From assembly GCF_016862935.1 (NCBI RefSeq), contig NZ_BONX01000035.1, positions 186,001 to 250,000 of the forward strand: a stretch of 64,000 nt of DNA, in the 5' to 3' direction. A model generated the notes under the pieces. It ran no database searches and was not told the origin of the DNA. It was given only the letters and a program-made list of their open reading frames with translations. Within the stretch, counting starts at the first letter, position 1; each line of letters starts with the position of its first letter. Below, in pieces: positions 15,029 to 23,986 of this stretch. The position numbers and the translations under genes are program-made. The DNA comes from Plantactinospora mayteni (GTDB taxonomy: Bacteria; Actinomycetota; Actinomycetes; Mycobacteriales; Micromonosporaceae).

Positions 15029-16090
15029 TCAGCTCGCCGTGCAGGTGGGTGACATGCCGGTCCCGCTGCCGGTGCCCTGGAAACCGAACTCGGTCGACTG
15101 TCCGGGGGCGATCCGGCCGTTGAAGCTTACGTTGGTGAAGGTGACCGCGCCGCTGCTGCCGCTGCGCTGGCTGTTCCACGAGTTCGTGACCGTGGCGCCG
15201 GACGGCAGGGTCACCCGTACCGACCAGCCGTTGGTGCCGGACGAGCCGGCGGTCACCCGTACGGTGGCCACGAAACCGCCGTTCCAGGAGTTCAGCGACA
15301 CGGTCGCGGTGCAGCCGCCCGGTCCCTGCGTCGGCGGGTTGGTCGGCGGGTTCGTGGGCGGGTTCGTCGGGGGATTGGTCGGCGGGTTGGTGCCGTCGGG
15401 CGCGACGGCCCGGCCGGTGGTCGGGGAGATCATCCCGGGGCAGAGGTTGCGGTTGGCCAGGTTCGCAACGATCTGCGGAACGGCGCTGATGGTGGTCTGG
15501 TAGCCGTCGTGCATCAGGATGACGCCGCCGTCGGTGAGGTTGTTGGCGGCCTGGACGATCTGGGCGGTACTGGCGCCGTTCCAGTCCTGGGAGTCCACAC
15601 TCCACAGCACCTCGGTCAGTCCGAACTGGGCCTGCACCGAGCGCAGCGTGGCGTTGGTCTCCCCGTACGGCGGCCGGAACAGCCTCGGCGCGGTGCCGGT
15701 GGCCTGCTGGATGGCCTGCTGGGTCTGGCTGATCTCCGAGGTCATCTGCGCGGTGCTGAGCTGGGTCATGTGCGGGTGCGTCCAGCTGTGGTTGCCGATC
15801 CACATCCCGGCCTGCTGCTGGGCGCGTACCAGCGTGGGGTTCTGCTGGGCCCGCTGGCCGATGTTGAAGAAGGTGGCCCGGGCGCCGGTCGACCGCAACG
15901 CGTTGAGCAGCGCGTTGGTGGTACCGGTGTTGGGGCCGTCGTCGTAGGTCAGCGCCACGTAACCGTTGCAGGCCGCGGCGGCGACCGGTGGGGCCGCGAC
16001 GGTCAGGGCGACGGCTCCGGCGGCGACGGCCAGGGCGGTGGCGGCGAGCGCGGCGTACAGGCCGCTCGGCCGGGAACGCGGACGGGGCAT
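15029..16090 (-). CDS. Secreted CE4 polysaccharide deacetylase with CBM2
   Basis: A 353-residue secreted enzyme. A signal peptide covers residues 1-39 (ending VAAPPVAAAA). The NodB-type CE4 domain spans 42-228 with all motifs: TYDDGP (48-53), HSWTHP with metal ligands H101 and H105, RPPYGE (139-144), DSQDW and the catalytic-base region ILMHD (H194). Five NPPT repeats (234-254) link it to a C-terminal CBM2 (260-353) that binds cellulose, xylan or chitin. It probably removes acetyl groups from xylan or chitin outside the cell. ATG 16090 follows GAGGAG. A palindromic site at 16142-16180 may control it. Confidence 0.85.
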   Translation of the reverse strand: MPRPRSRPSGLYAALAATALAVAAGAVALTVAAPPVAAAACNGYVALTYDDGPNTGTTNALLNALRSTGARATFFNIGQRAQQNPTLVRAQQQAGMWIGNHSWTHPHMTQLSTAQMTSEISQTQQAIQQATGTAPRLFRPPYGETNATLRSVQAQFGLTEVLWSVDSQDWNGASTAQIVQAANNLTDGGVILMHDGYQTTISAVPQIVANLANRNLCPGMISPTTGRAVAPDGTNPPTNPPTNPPTNPPTNPPTQGPGGCTATVSLNSWNGGFVATVRVTAGSSGTNGWSVRVTLPSGATVTNSWNSQRSGSSGAVTFTNVSFNGRIAPGQSTEFGFQGTGSGTGMSPTCTAS

Positions 16091-16141
16091 GGCGGCTCCT
16101 CGGTGCGTGGCAGGGCTGGCCTGCCGGTGGTGGCGGTGGGA

Positions 16142-16180
16142 GTTGAAACATTTCGCGGTGTCGATCGAAATATATTCAAC
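16142..16180. promoter_or_regulatory. AT-rich inverted repeat upstream of the CE4 gene
   Basis: GTTGAAACATTTCG (16142-16155) and CGAAATATATTCAAC (16166-16180) form an imperfect inverted repeat about 50 bp before the deacetylase start. It also contains GAAANNTTTC-like half palindromes of the kind found ahead of actinomycete xylanase genes. It is the most AT-rich stretch of this gap and a likely repressor site. Confidence 0.5.
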
Positions 16181-16264
16181 GGCAATGGTCGATGTCTAGT
16201 GGCATCGTGCCGAGTGGAGCCGATTGCGGGGTTCCGGCCGTGCCGGCCCGGCGCCTCGGTGCCC

Positions 16265-17443
16265 TCAGTACTCCCGGCGCTGCCAGGCGGCGGCCATCAG
16301 CGCCCGGGTCAGCTTCGGTTGGCACAGCACGGGGGTGCTATCGACGTACTGGTCGATCCCGCCGACCGGGGGCAGCCCGGCGATCTCGGGGTCGGCGATC
16401 CGGGCCAGCAGGGCGGACGCGAACCGGTCGGCGTCGATGACCGGGTACGGCCGGTCGTGGAACCACCGCCGGGTCGGGTCCACCGGTTCGGCCAGGCCGA
16501 GCCGGTTCTGCCACGCCCCGGCCGCCTCGTAGGCGGTGCAGAGCGCCGCCTGCCGCGCCGAGGCGTCCCCGCTCAGCGCCTCGTCCAGCGCGACGGCGAC
16601 CGCCGACGCCTCGGGGGCGACCGCCGACGCCTCGGGGGCGACCGCCGATGGCTCGGGGGCGGCCAGCGACGCCTCGGGGGCGACTGGCGATGGCTCGGGC
16701 AGGGTGGTGAAGGCGCTGCCCAACCACTTGCCGTACGGCGGGTACCGGCGGGCCAGCAGCAGGCAGAGCCGCATCACGTCCCGGACCAGCCGGGCCGCCA
16801 GTATCCGGCTGCCCGCCTCGGATCCGGCCTCGGCGGCCCGTCCCACGAACGGCTCCTCCTGGCCGATCCGGGCCCACTGGCAGGCCAGCAGGTAGCGCCA
16901 GACGTCGTCCGGATACCAGCGCAGGCGCGCCCGGATCGCGGTCAGCTCGCCGAGGTCGTCGCGGAACACGGCCCCGCCGGTCACCTCGGCCAGCAGTTGC
17001 GCCGGGGTGGCCAGCCAGTCGAGGGTCCGCACCCCGGACCGGGGATCGAAGGCAAGTTGCGTGTCACACCAGGTGCCCAACTCGGTGACCTGTACCAGGT
17101 GCGCCACCGGCCCGTCGGTCGCGGCCAGCACCCGGGCCCGGCCCGCCGCCGGGACGAAATGCGTCGGCCAGCCGCCGACCTGCTTCGGCAGCCGCTCGGA
17201 GAGCAGCGTCGAAACCCGCTCGCCGTACCGGACGAGGTCGTCGGGGGAGAGGAACAGGGTGAGCCGGGGACCCCAGTCGTGGTCGACCGAGCGCTCGGTG
17301 TCGAAGCCGAGCACCTCCGACCCGGAGCCGAGCCGGGCCGCCGCGTAGCGCAGCTCCGGGTACGCCTCGGCGAGCAGCGGGCGTACCGCCTCGGTGTAGA
17401 AGAGCCGGCACAGTCGCAGGCCCGGCACGAACGGTCCCCACAT
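16265..17443 (-). CDS. DUF4037 domain-containing protein
   Basis: A 392-residue soluble protein. Its N-terminal third has nucleotidyltransferase-like features (SDVLGFDTERSVDHDWGPR-type segment, here GSEVLGFDTERSVDHDWGP, then LTLFLSPDD), and the rest matches DUF4037 (TWCDTQLAFDP, WRYLLACQWARIGQEEPFVG, KWLGSAFTTLP). Reaction unknown. The C-terminal domain is interrupted by an Ala/Pro/Glu/Ser linker (APEASxVAPEAS) encoded by 21-bp tandem repeats. ATG 17443 is chosen; GTG 17452 is also possible. Confidence 0.75.
   Translation of the reverse strand: MWGPFVPGLRLCRLFYTEAVRPLLAEAYPELRYAAARLGSGSEVLGFDTERSVDHDWGPRLTLFLSPDDLVRYGERVSTLLSERLPKQVGGWPTHFVPAAGRARVLAATDGPVAHLVQVTELGTWCDTQLAFDPRSGVRTLDWLATPAQLLAEVTGGAVFRDDLGELTAIRARLRWYPDDVWRYLLACQWARIGQEEPFVGRAAEAGSEAGSRILAARLVRDVMRLCLLLARRYPPYGKWLGSAFTTLPEPSPVAPEASLAAPEPSAVAPEASAVAPEASAVAVALDEALSGDASARQAALCTAYEAAGAWQNRLGLAEPVDPTRRWFHDRPYPVIDADRFASALLARIADPEIAGLPPVGGIDQYVDSTPVLCQPKLTRALMAAAWQRREY
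16596..16700 (+). repeat. 21-bp in-frame tandem repeats within the DUF4037 gene
   Basis: Five units of 21 bp based on GCGACCGCCGACGCCTCGGG G, with a few changes in the later copies, encode APEASAV-like heptads. Length change keeps the frame, so the repeat number may vary among strains. Confidence 0.75.
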
Positions 17444-17638
17444 CCGGCTCACCGTACGGCCGGCGGTTCGCGGCCGGCCAGCGAATTGTCGAGGTGCGGG
17501 GCTGTTGGCGGGTTGCGTTGGCGGGTTGCGTCTGTGCACTCCCGTCCGCCGACTCGGCCGCCTGACAGCGCTGGCAGCGCCTGGCAGCACCCGACAGCAC
17601 CGGACCGGCGGCGGGGGAGGACGGCTCGACCCGGCGGG

Positions 17639-18052
17639 CTACTCGGCGTCGAGGTAGCGCCACTGGCCGTCCTCGCGGCCGAAGCGGCTGCGCTCGTGCA
17701 GCTCGCCGGGGTGGCCCGACTGTCGATAGTGGGCCCGGAACTCGACGGTGCCGGTGGTGTCGAACAGTCCACCCCGGTCGGTGTCGAGGATGTCGAGGCG
17801 GGTCCACCGGTGCGCCGGGTCGAGCGCCAGTCGCGCCGGGCGGGTGCGGGAGTGCCAGGTCCGGAGCAGATAGCCGGTGTCGCCGACGGCGTACGCGCTG
17901 AACCGCGAGCGCATCAGCGCCTCGGCGGTCGCCGCGACCGTACGCCCCTGGTGCAGTGCGCCGCAGCACTCCTCGTACGCCGGTCCGGAGCCACACGGAC
18001 ACGGCCGCCCGGTTCCGTCGCCGCCGGCCCGGCGGGTCTTCCGTTTCGCCAC
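17639..18052 (-). CDS. YchJ-like (UPF0225) SEC-C protein
   Basis: A 137-residue protein with an N-terminal SEC-C zinc motif (PCPCGSGPAYEECCG) followed by the YchJ domain (LMRSRFSAYAVGDTGYLLRT, then TVEFRAHYR). The fold is NTF2-like. The biochemical role of the family is not established. GTG 18052 is the start and has only a weak ribosome-binding site. It is a free-standing gene between DUF4037 and a divergent YdcZ-type transporter. Confidence 0.85.
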   Translation of the reverse strand: MAKRKTRRAGGDGTGRPCPCGSGPAYEECCGALHQGRTVAATAEALMRSRFSAYAVGDTGYLLRTWHSRTRPARLALDPAHRWTRLDILDTDRGGLFDTTGTVEFRAHYRQSGHPGELHERSRFGREDGQWRYLDAE

Positions 18053-18265
18053 CCGACGATTGTCGCCCCCGTTCCGCCCTGCTCGACGGCTGCCCGCGCC
18101 ACCGGGACCTGACCTCCGCCCCGGCGTCCCGCCGCCGGCCGCGCGGAGCGATCCCGGTCACGATCACTGACAGCCGTACCCGCCGGCTGTGAAGCTGGAC
18201 CGGCGCTGTGCGGAGCCGGTCGAACGGCGACCCGTCCGGGCAGCGCGTTCGGACGGGGTGTCGCT

Positions 18266-19216
18266 GTGCGAAGGGTGCCGGGTCTCCCGGTGAAGGTGCT
18301 GCCGGGCTGGGCCGCGATCGGGCTGACGGTGTTGGCCGGGGTCGGGTCGGCGGCGCAGAACCTGGCCAACGCCGAGATGGGCGAGCGGACCGGTCACCCG
18401 ATCATCGGGGCACTGGTCAACAATGCCGGGGGTGTGGCGCTGGTCCTGCTCGGCCTGCTCGCGCTGCCGTCGATGCGCTCCGGTCTCGGGGTGCTGCGTC
18501 GGACCAGGCTGCCGTGGTGGACGTATCTGGGCGGGCTCTGCGGGGCGTTCTTCATCGTCGCGGCGACGTACGTCGTGCCGGTGCTCGGGGTGGCGGTCTA
18601 CACCATCGCCCAGGTGGCCGGCAACAGCGGTGGCGGGCTCGTGGTCGACCGGACCCGGCTCGCCCCGGCCGGCCGGATGGGACTGACCCGGTCCCGGGTG
18701 GCGGGTGCGCTGCTCGGGATCGCGGCGGTGGCGCTGGCCCAGTTCGGCCGGCCGGTCGGCGACCTGGCGGTCGGGCTGGTACTGCTCGGTGTCGCCTGCG
18801 GGGTGCTGATCGCCGTCCAGGGTGCGTTGAACGGTCGGATCTCCACGGTTGCCAACCCGGCCGCCGCCACCGCGGTCAACTTCGGGGTGAGCAGCGCGGC
18901 GATGCTGCCGGTGGCGGCCGTGACCGGCGCGCTGGCCCAGCTCGGCACCGCCGACTGGCCCGACGAGTGGTACCTGTACGTCGGCGGTCCGCTCGGGGTC
19001 GCGATCACCGTCGCGCTGCTGGTCGGCATCCGGTCGATGGGGTTGCTCCGCACCGGTCTGGCCCTGGTCGCCGGGCAGTTGGGCGGGGCGCTGCTGCTCG
19101 ACCTGCGGCCGGGTGGGCCCGGCGCGAGCCTGGCGGTGCTGGTCGGCGCGGTGCTGACCCTGCTCGCGGTGGTGGTCTCCGGCCGGGCGGCCCGGGGTAC
19201 TCCGGCCGCCACCTGA
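18266..19216 (+). CDS. DMT family transporter, YdcZ/DUF606 type
   Basis: A 316-residue membrane protein with ten predicted helices in two homologous halves. It carries DUF606 hallmarks: GVGSAAQNLANAEMGERTGH in the first helix pair, LGGLCGAFFIVAATYVVP, and VQGALNGRISTVANPAAATA at the start of the second half. Substrate unknown. GTG 18266 is used, with GGACGGGG upstream. It is followed at 107 nt by a bPH_6 protein gene on the same strand. Confidence 0.8.
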   Translation: MRRVPGLPVKVLPGWAAIGLTVLAGVGSAAQNLANAEMGERTGHPIIGALVNNAGGVALVLLGLLALPSMRSGLGVLRRTRLPWWTYLGGLCGAFFIVAATYVVPVLGVAVYTIAQVAGNSGGGLVVDRTRLAPAGRMGLTRSRVAGALLGIAAVALAQFGRPVGDLAVGLVLLGVACGVLIAVQGALNGRISTVANPAAATAVNFGVSSAAMLPVAAVTGALAQLGTADWPDEWYLYVGGPLGVAITVALLVGIRSMGLLRTGLALVAGQLGGALLLDLRPGGPGASLAVLVGAVLTLLAVVVSGRAARGTPAAT

Positions 19217-19322
19217 CCCGGCCCGCCCGGTCCCGCCAGCCCGCCCTCGGCGCGGCTGGCGTTCCGGTCGGGTTTGCGGGCTGGCGGCGGCTGGCCAGGT
19301 GCCGGATGGCAGACTGGGCGGC

Positions 19323-19826
19323 GTGACCGAATCCGCCGTCGCCCGTGATCCCGGCACCGTCTTCGTGCGTCCGCGACGCATCCGGGTGGTCTGCTGGATC
19401 CTGGCTCCCGCGCTGGTGGTCATGTTCGCCCTGTTGAGCATCGGGCTGCACGGCGCGACCGGGTCCGGGGCGGCCACCTTCCAGCGTGGCGACCAGCTCG
19501 CGATGGCCGGGCTGGGCGTGCTGGGTGGCCTGGTGGTGCTGCTCTTCACCCGGCCCCGGGTCGAGGCGGACGCCCGGGGCGTCCGGGTGCGCAACGTCTT
19601 CGGCGGCTACGACCTGCCCTGGGACGTGGTCCGAGCGGTGCGCTTCGACCGCAGCTCGGCCTGGGCCAGCCTGGAGCTGCACGACGACGAGCTGGTCCCG
19701 GTGCTGGCCCTCCAGGCGGTGGACCGGGAGCTGGCGGTCGACGGGGTACGCGCGCTGCGCGCCCTGCACGCCGCGTACCGGCAGCCCCAGTCGGAGCAGT
19801 CGGAACCCGAGGTCACCCAGGGGTAG
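19323..19826 (+). CDS. PH domain (bPH_6) membrane protein
   Basis: A 167-residue protein from GTG 19323. Two transmembrane helices (residues about 21-43 and 57-75) are followed by a bPH_6 domain (VEADARGVRVRNVFGGYDLP, WDVVRAVRF, ASLELHDDELVPVLALQ). Such proteins are usual just upstream of infC in Micromonosporaceae, which supports the family-level assignment. Function unknown. Confidence 0.75.
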   Translation: MTESAVARDPGTVFVRPRRIRVVCWILAPALVVMFALLSIGLHGATGSGAATFQRGDQLAMAGLGVLGGLVVLLFTRPRVEADARGVRVRNVFGGYDLPWDVVRAVRFDRSSAWASLELHDDELVPVLALQAVDRELAVDGVRALRALHAAYRQPQSEQSEPEVTQG

Positions 19827-20163
19827 CGGGCCGGGGACTGATCGTCCGGCGAAGACCCGCCGTCCCCGGCGTGCCCGTTTTGGCATCCTGCGGGCTGACC
19901 TGCTAATCTTTACCAGTCGACCACTGTCTGGGTTCATCCACAGGCAGTCAAGAAGCGGAGCGCCTGCTCCCACCCGTGTCGCCTCATCCGGTGGCCGGGT
20001 CCGGTCACCGGTTCGGTTCCGCCGATCCGGGGTGCGATCGTCGATCGCGGCAGACCGGTCGAGCGGGCCCTGGCATGCGCCGGGGCCTTCTGCTTTGGGT
20101 CGAAGACGTTAGGACCGGCCACCGCTGACGCGCGGCCGGTGAGGATCACCACGAGGAGGCCAC
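19827..20163 (+). promoter_or_regulatory. infC operon leader with terminator hairpin
   Basis: This 337-nt leader holds a hairpin at 20066-20087 (GGCCCTGGC, loop ATGC, GCCGGGGCC) followed by TTCTGCTTT, a good intrinsic terminator or attenuator in front of the translation genes. infC-rpmI-rplT operons in many bacteria are controlled by such leaders bound by ribosomal protein L20. Several further GC palindromes (for example CCGGTCACCGG near 20004) could form alternative folds. The promoter is probably near 19900-19920, where AT content is highest (GCTAATCTTTACC). Confidence 0.6.
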
Positions 20164-20802
20164 ATCAGCGTCGAGCCACGCGTGAACGAGCAGATCCGGG
20201 CACGTGAGGTCCGACTGGTCGGCCCTGAGGGCGAGCAGGTGGGCATCGTCCCACTGGAGCGCGCCCTACAGCTGGCCGCGGACGTCGACCTGGACCTGGT
20301 CGAGGTTGCGCCCATGGCGCGCCCGCCGGTGTGCAAGCTCATGGACTTCGGAAAGTACAAGTACGAGTCCGCACTCAAGGCGCGCGAAGCCAGGCGTAAC
20401 CAGCAACAGACCGTCATCAAGGAGATGAAGCTCCGTCCGAAGATCGATCCGCACGACTACGAGACCAAGAAGGGTCACGTGGTGCGGTTCCTCAAGGCGG
20501 GCGACAAGGTCAAGGTGACGATCATGTTCCGCGGTCGCGAGCAGAGTCGACCGGAGCTGGGCTACCGGCTCCTGCGCCGACTCGAATCCGAGATCTCGGA
20601 ACTGGGGTACGTCGAGGCCGCTCCGAAGCAGGACGGCCGTAACATGATCATGGTCCTGGCTCCGCACCGGGCCACCAAGGCCGCCGCCACGGCTGCCCGG
20701 GCTGGCTCGCCGCGCGAGCGGGAGGCCGGTGCCGCCGAGGCATCGCCGGCTGCCGGAGCGACACCCGGCCCGGCCGGACCCGCCGGAACCACCGGCGAGT
20801 AA
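20164..20802 (+). CDS. infC: Translation initiation factor IF-3
   Basis: A 212-residue IF-3, which binds the 30S subunit and checks the start codon and initiator tRNA. I place the start at ATC 20164 (ATC AGC GTC GAG CCA CGC), because GAGGAGG lies 4 nt before it and actinobacterial IF-3 begins [12 protein letters not shown]. GTG 20182 would delete six conserved residues and lacks a ribosome-binding site. A rare start codon allows IF-3 to repress its own translation, as known in other bacteria. Both domains are complete ([20 protein letters not shown], then [10 protein letters not shown] and [16 protein letters not shown]), with a Pro/Ala-rich tail of about 40 residues. Confidence 0.93.
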   Translation: MSVEPRVNEQIRAREVRLVGPEGEQVGIVPLERALQLAADVDLDLVEVAPMARPPVCKLMDFGKYKYESALKAREARRNQQQTVIKEMKLRPKIDPHDYETKKGHVVRFLKAGDKVKVTIMFRGREQSRPELGYRLLRRLESEISELGYVEAAPKQDGRNMIMVLAPHRATKAAATAARAGSPREREAGAAEASPAAGATPGPAGPAGTTGE

Positions 20803-20822
20803 CAGGGGAGAGACGCACCAAG

Positions 20823-21017
20823 ATGCCGAAGATGAAGAGCCACACCGGGATGGGCAAGCGGGTCAAGGTGACCGGCAAGGGCAAGATCGTCGCCCAGCAG
20901 GCCGGCCTCCGGCACAACCTGGAGAAGAAGCCCTCCACCCGGACCCGCCGGCTCACCGGCACCGTCGAGGTGGCCAAGGCCGATTTCAAGCGAATCAAGA
21001 AGTTGCTGGGCCGCTGA
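20823..21017 (+). CDS. rpmI: 50S ribosomal protein L35
   Basis: A 64-residue basic protein with the complete L35 pattern: MPKMKSHTGMGKRVKVTGKG, then HNLEKKPSTRTRRLTG and a C-terminal FKRIKKLLGR. It lies 20 nt after infC behind GGGGAGAG and 32 nt before rplT in the conserved infC-rpmI-rplT order. Confidence 0.95.
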   Translation: MPKMKSHTGMGKRVKVTGKGKIVAQQAGLRHNLEKKPSTRTRRLTGTVEVAKADFKRIKKLLGR

Positions 21018-21049
21018 CGCGCGCCTCTTGACCCGAAGGAGTAGTTGAG

Positions 21050-21442
21050 ATGGCACGCGTCAAGCGGTCAGTTAACGCCCAGAAGAAGCGCCGTACGGTC
21101 CTGGAGACCGCAAGCGGCTACCGTGGCCAGCGGTCCCGGCTCTACCGCAAGGCCAAGGAGCAGGTGCTGCACTCGATGCAGTACGCCTACCGGGACCGGC
21201 GCGACCGCAAGGGCGACTTCCGGCAGCTCTGGATCACCCGGATCAACGCGGCGGCCCGCGCCAACGGGATGACCTACAACCGGCTCATCCAGGGCCTGAA
21301 GCTGTCCGGCGTCGAGGTGGACCGCAAGATTCTGGCCGACCTCGCCGTCAACGACCCGACGGCCTTCGCGGCCATCGTCGAGGTCGCCCGCGCCGCCGTG
21401 GCGGCCGAGGGCACCGGTGGCGCGTCGGCCCAGGCCGCCTGA
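21050..21442 (+). CDS. rplT: 50S ribosomal protein L20
   Basis: A 130-residue protein starting [19 protein letters not shown] with the L20 core [40 protein letters not shown] and [14 protein letters not shown]20 is needed for early 50S assembly and commonly acts as the autoregulator of this operon through the leader. A short Ala-rich tail ([14 protein letters not shown]) extends beyond the usual end. GAAGGAG precedes the ATG. Confidence 0.95.
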   Translation: MARVKRSVNAQKKRRTVLETASGYRGQRSRLYRKAKEQVLHSMQYAYRDRRDRKGDFRQLWITRINAAARANGMTYNRLIQGLKLSGVEVDRKILADLAVNDPTAFAAIVEVARAAVAAEGTGGASAQAA

Positions 21443-21474
21443 GCACACCGCGACACCCGATCGAGGCGTCCCGC

Positions 21475-22359
21475 ATGTCGGTAAACCCGCAGGTGGGGCG
21501 CCTTGACCATGTCCGGGCACCGGATCAGCCGCTGTTCACTCCGCGTACCCCGAGAATCGTCGCGGCCCGGCGGCTGCACCGGCGCCGGGACCGGGACGCG
21601 ACCGGGCGGTTCCTGGCCGAGGGCCCGCAGGCGGTCCGGGAGGCGCTGGCCGCGCCGGGCGTACTTGTCGAACTCTTCGGCACGCCGGCCGGGCTCGACC
21701 GGTACGCCGACCTCGCCGGCATCGCCGCCCGGGCCGGGGTACCGGTCTCCGGGGTGACCGACGACGCGCTCGCGGCGCTGACCGAGACGGTCGCCCCGCA
21801 GGGGATCGTCGCCGTCTGCGCCCGGCTCGACGTGTCGATCGGTACCGCGCTGGAGCGCCGTCCCCGGCTGGTCGCCGCGCTCGCCGAGATCCGTGATCCG
21901 GGCAACGCCGGTACCGTACTGCGCACCGCCGACGCCGCCGGGGCGGGTGCGGTGGTCTTCGCCGGGGACGCGGTCGACCCGTACAACGGCAAGTGTGTGC
22001 GGTCGTCGGCCGGCAGCCTCTTCCACCTCGACGTGGTCCGGGCCGCCGACCCGGCCGAGGTGCTGGCCGAGTTGCGGGCGGCCGGGCTGACCGTGCTGGC
22101 CGCCTCCGGCTACGGCGAGGCGGACCTGGACGACCTCGCCGACTCCGGTGGCCTGGCCCGGCCGACCGCCTGGCTGTTCGGCTCCGAGGCGCACGGCCTG
22201 CCGGCGGAGCTGGCCGACGCGGCCGACGCCCGGGTACGCGTGCCGCTGCACGGCCGGGCCGAGAGCCTCAACCTGGCTGCCGCCGCCGCGGTCTGCCTGT
22301 ACGCTTCGGCCAGAGCCCTGCGGCCCGGGGCCACCCGCGGTGCGCCGGAGAGCGCATAA
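21475..22359 (+). CDS. TrmH/SpoU family 23S rRNA methyltransferase
   Basis: A 294-residue SPOUT methyltransferase. The N-terminal substrate-binding domain (FLAEGPQAVREALAAPGVLV) is followed by the SpoU domain with its three knot motifs: EIRDPGNAGTVLRTADAAG, WLFGSEAHGLPAEL and LNLAAAAAVCLYASAR. It probably makes a 2'-O-methyl ribose in 23S rRNA. Placement directly after rplT is conserved in actinobacteria. ATG 21475 is used, though ATG 21503-type internal starts are out of frame. Confidence 0.88.
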   Translation: MSVNPQVGRLDHVRAPDQPLFTPRTPRIVAARRLHRRRDRDATGRFLAEGPQAVREALAAPGVLVELFGTPAGLDRYADLAGIAARAGVPVSGVTDDALAALTETVAPQGIVAVCARLDVSIGTALERRPRLVAALAEIRDPGNAGTVLRTADAAGAGAVVFAGDAVDPYNGKCVRSSAGSLFHLDVVRAADPAEVLAELRAAGLTVLAASGYGEADLDDLADSGGLARPTAWLFGSEAHGLPAELADAADARVRVPLHGRAESLNLAAAAAVCLYASARALRPGATRGAPESA

Positions 22360-23927
<1,568 letters not shown>

Positions 23928-23932
23928 TCGGG

Positions 23933-23983
23933 ATGGCGAACGACGTGATCCTGCTGGACGACGCGACGGATGCGGTGGTCTGA
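23933..23983 (+). CDS. Possible 16-residue peptide between pheS and pheT
   Basis: ATG 23933 opens MANDVILLDDATDAVV and stops at TGA 23981-23983, 3 nt before the pheT ATG. The frame fills almost the whole gap between the two subunit genes and has reasonable codon use, but its ribosome-binding site is poor (ATCGGG). It might couple pheS to pheT translation or be chance. Confidence 0.3.
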   Translation: MANDVILLDDATDAVV

Positions 23984-23986
23984 GTC

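Noticed and set aside
13434-16151. A 905-codon minus-strand open frame
   Set aside because: It only ends in the NTF2-like lipoprotein; the rest runs in the wrong frame through the AraC and CE4 genes, both of which have clear domains, starts and ribosome-binding sites.
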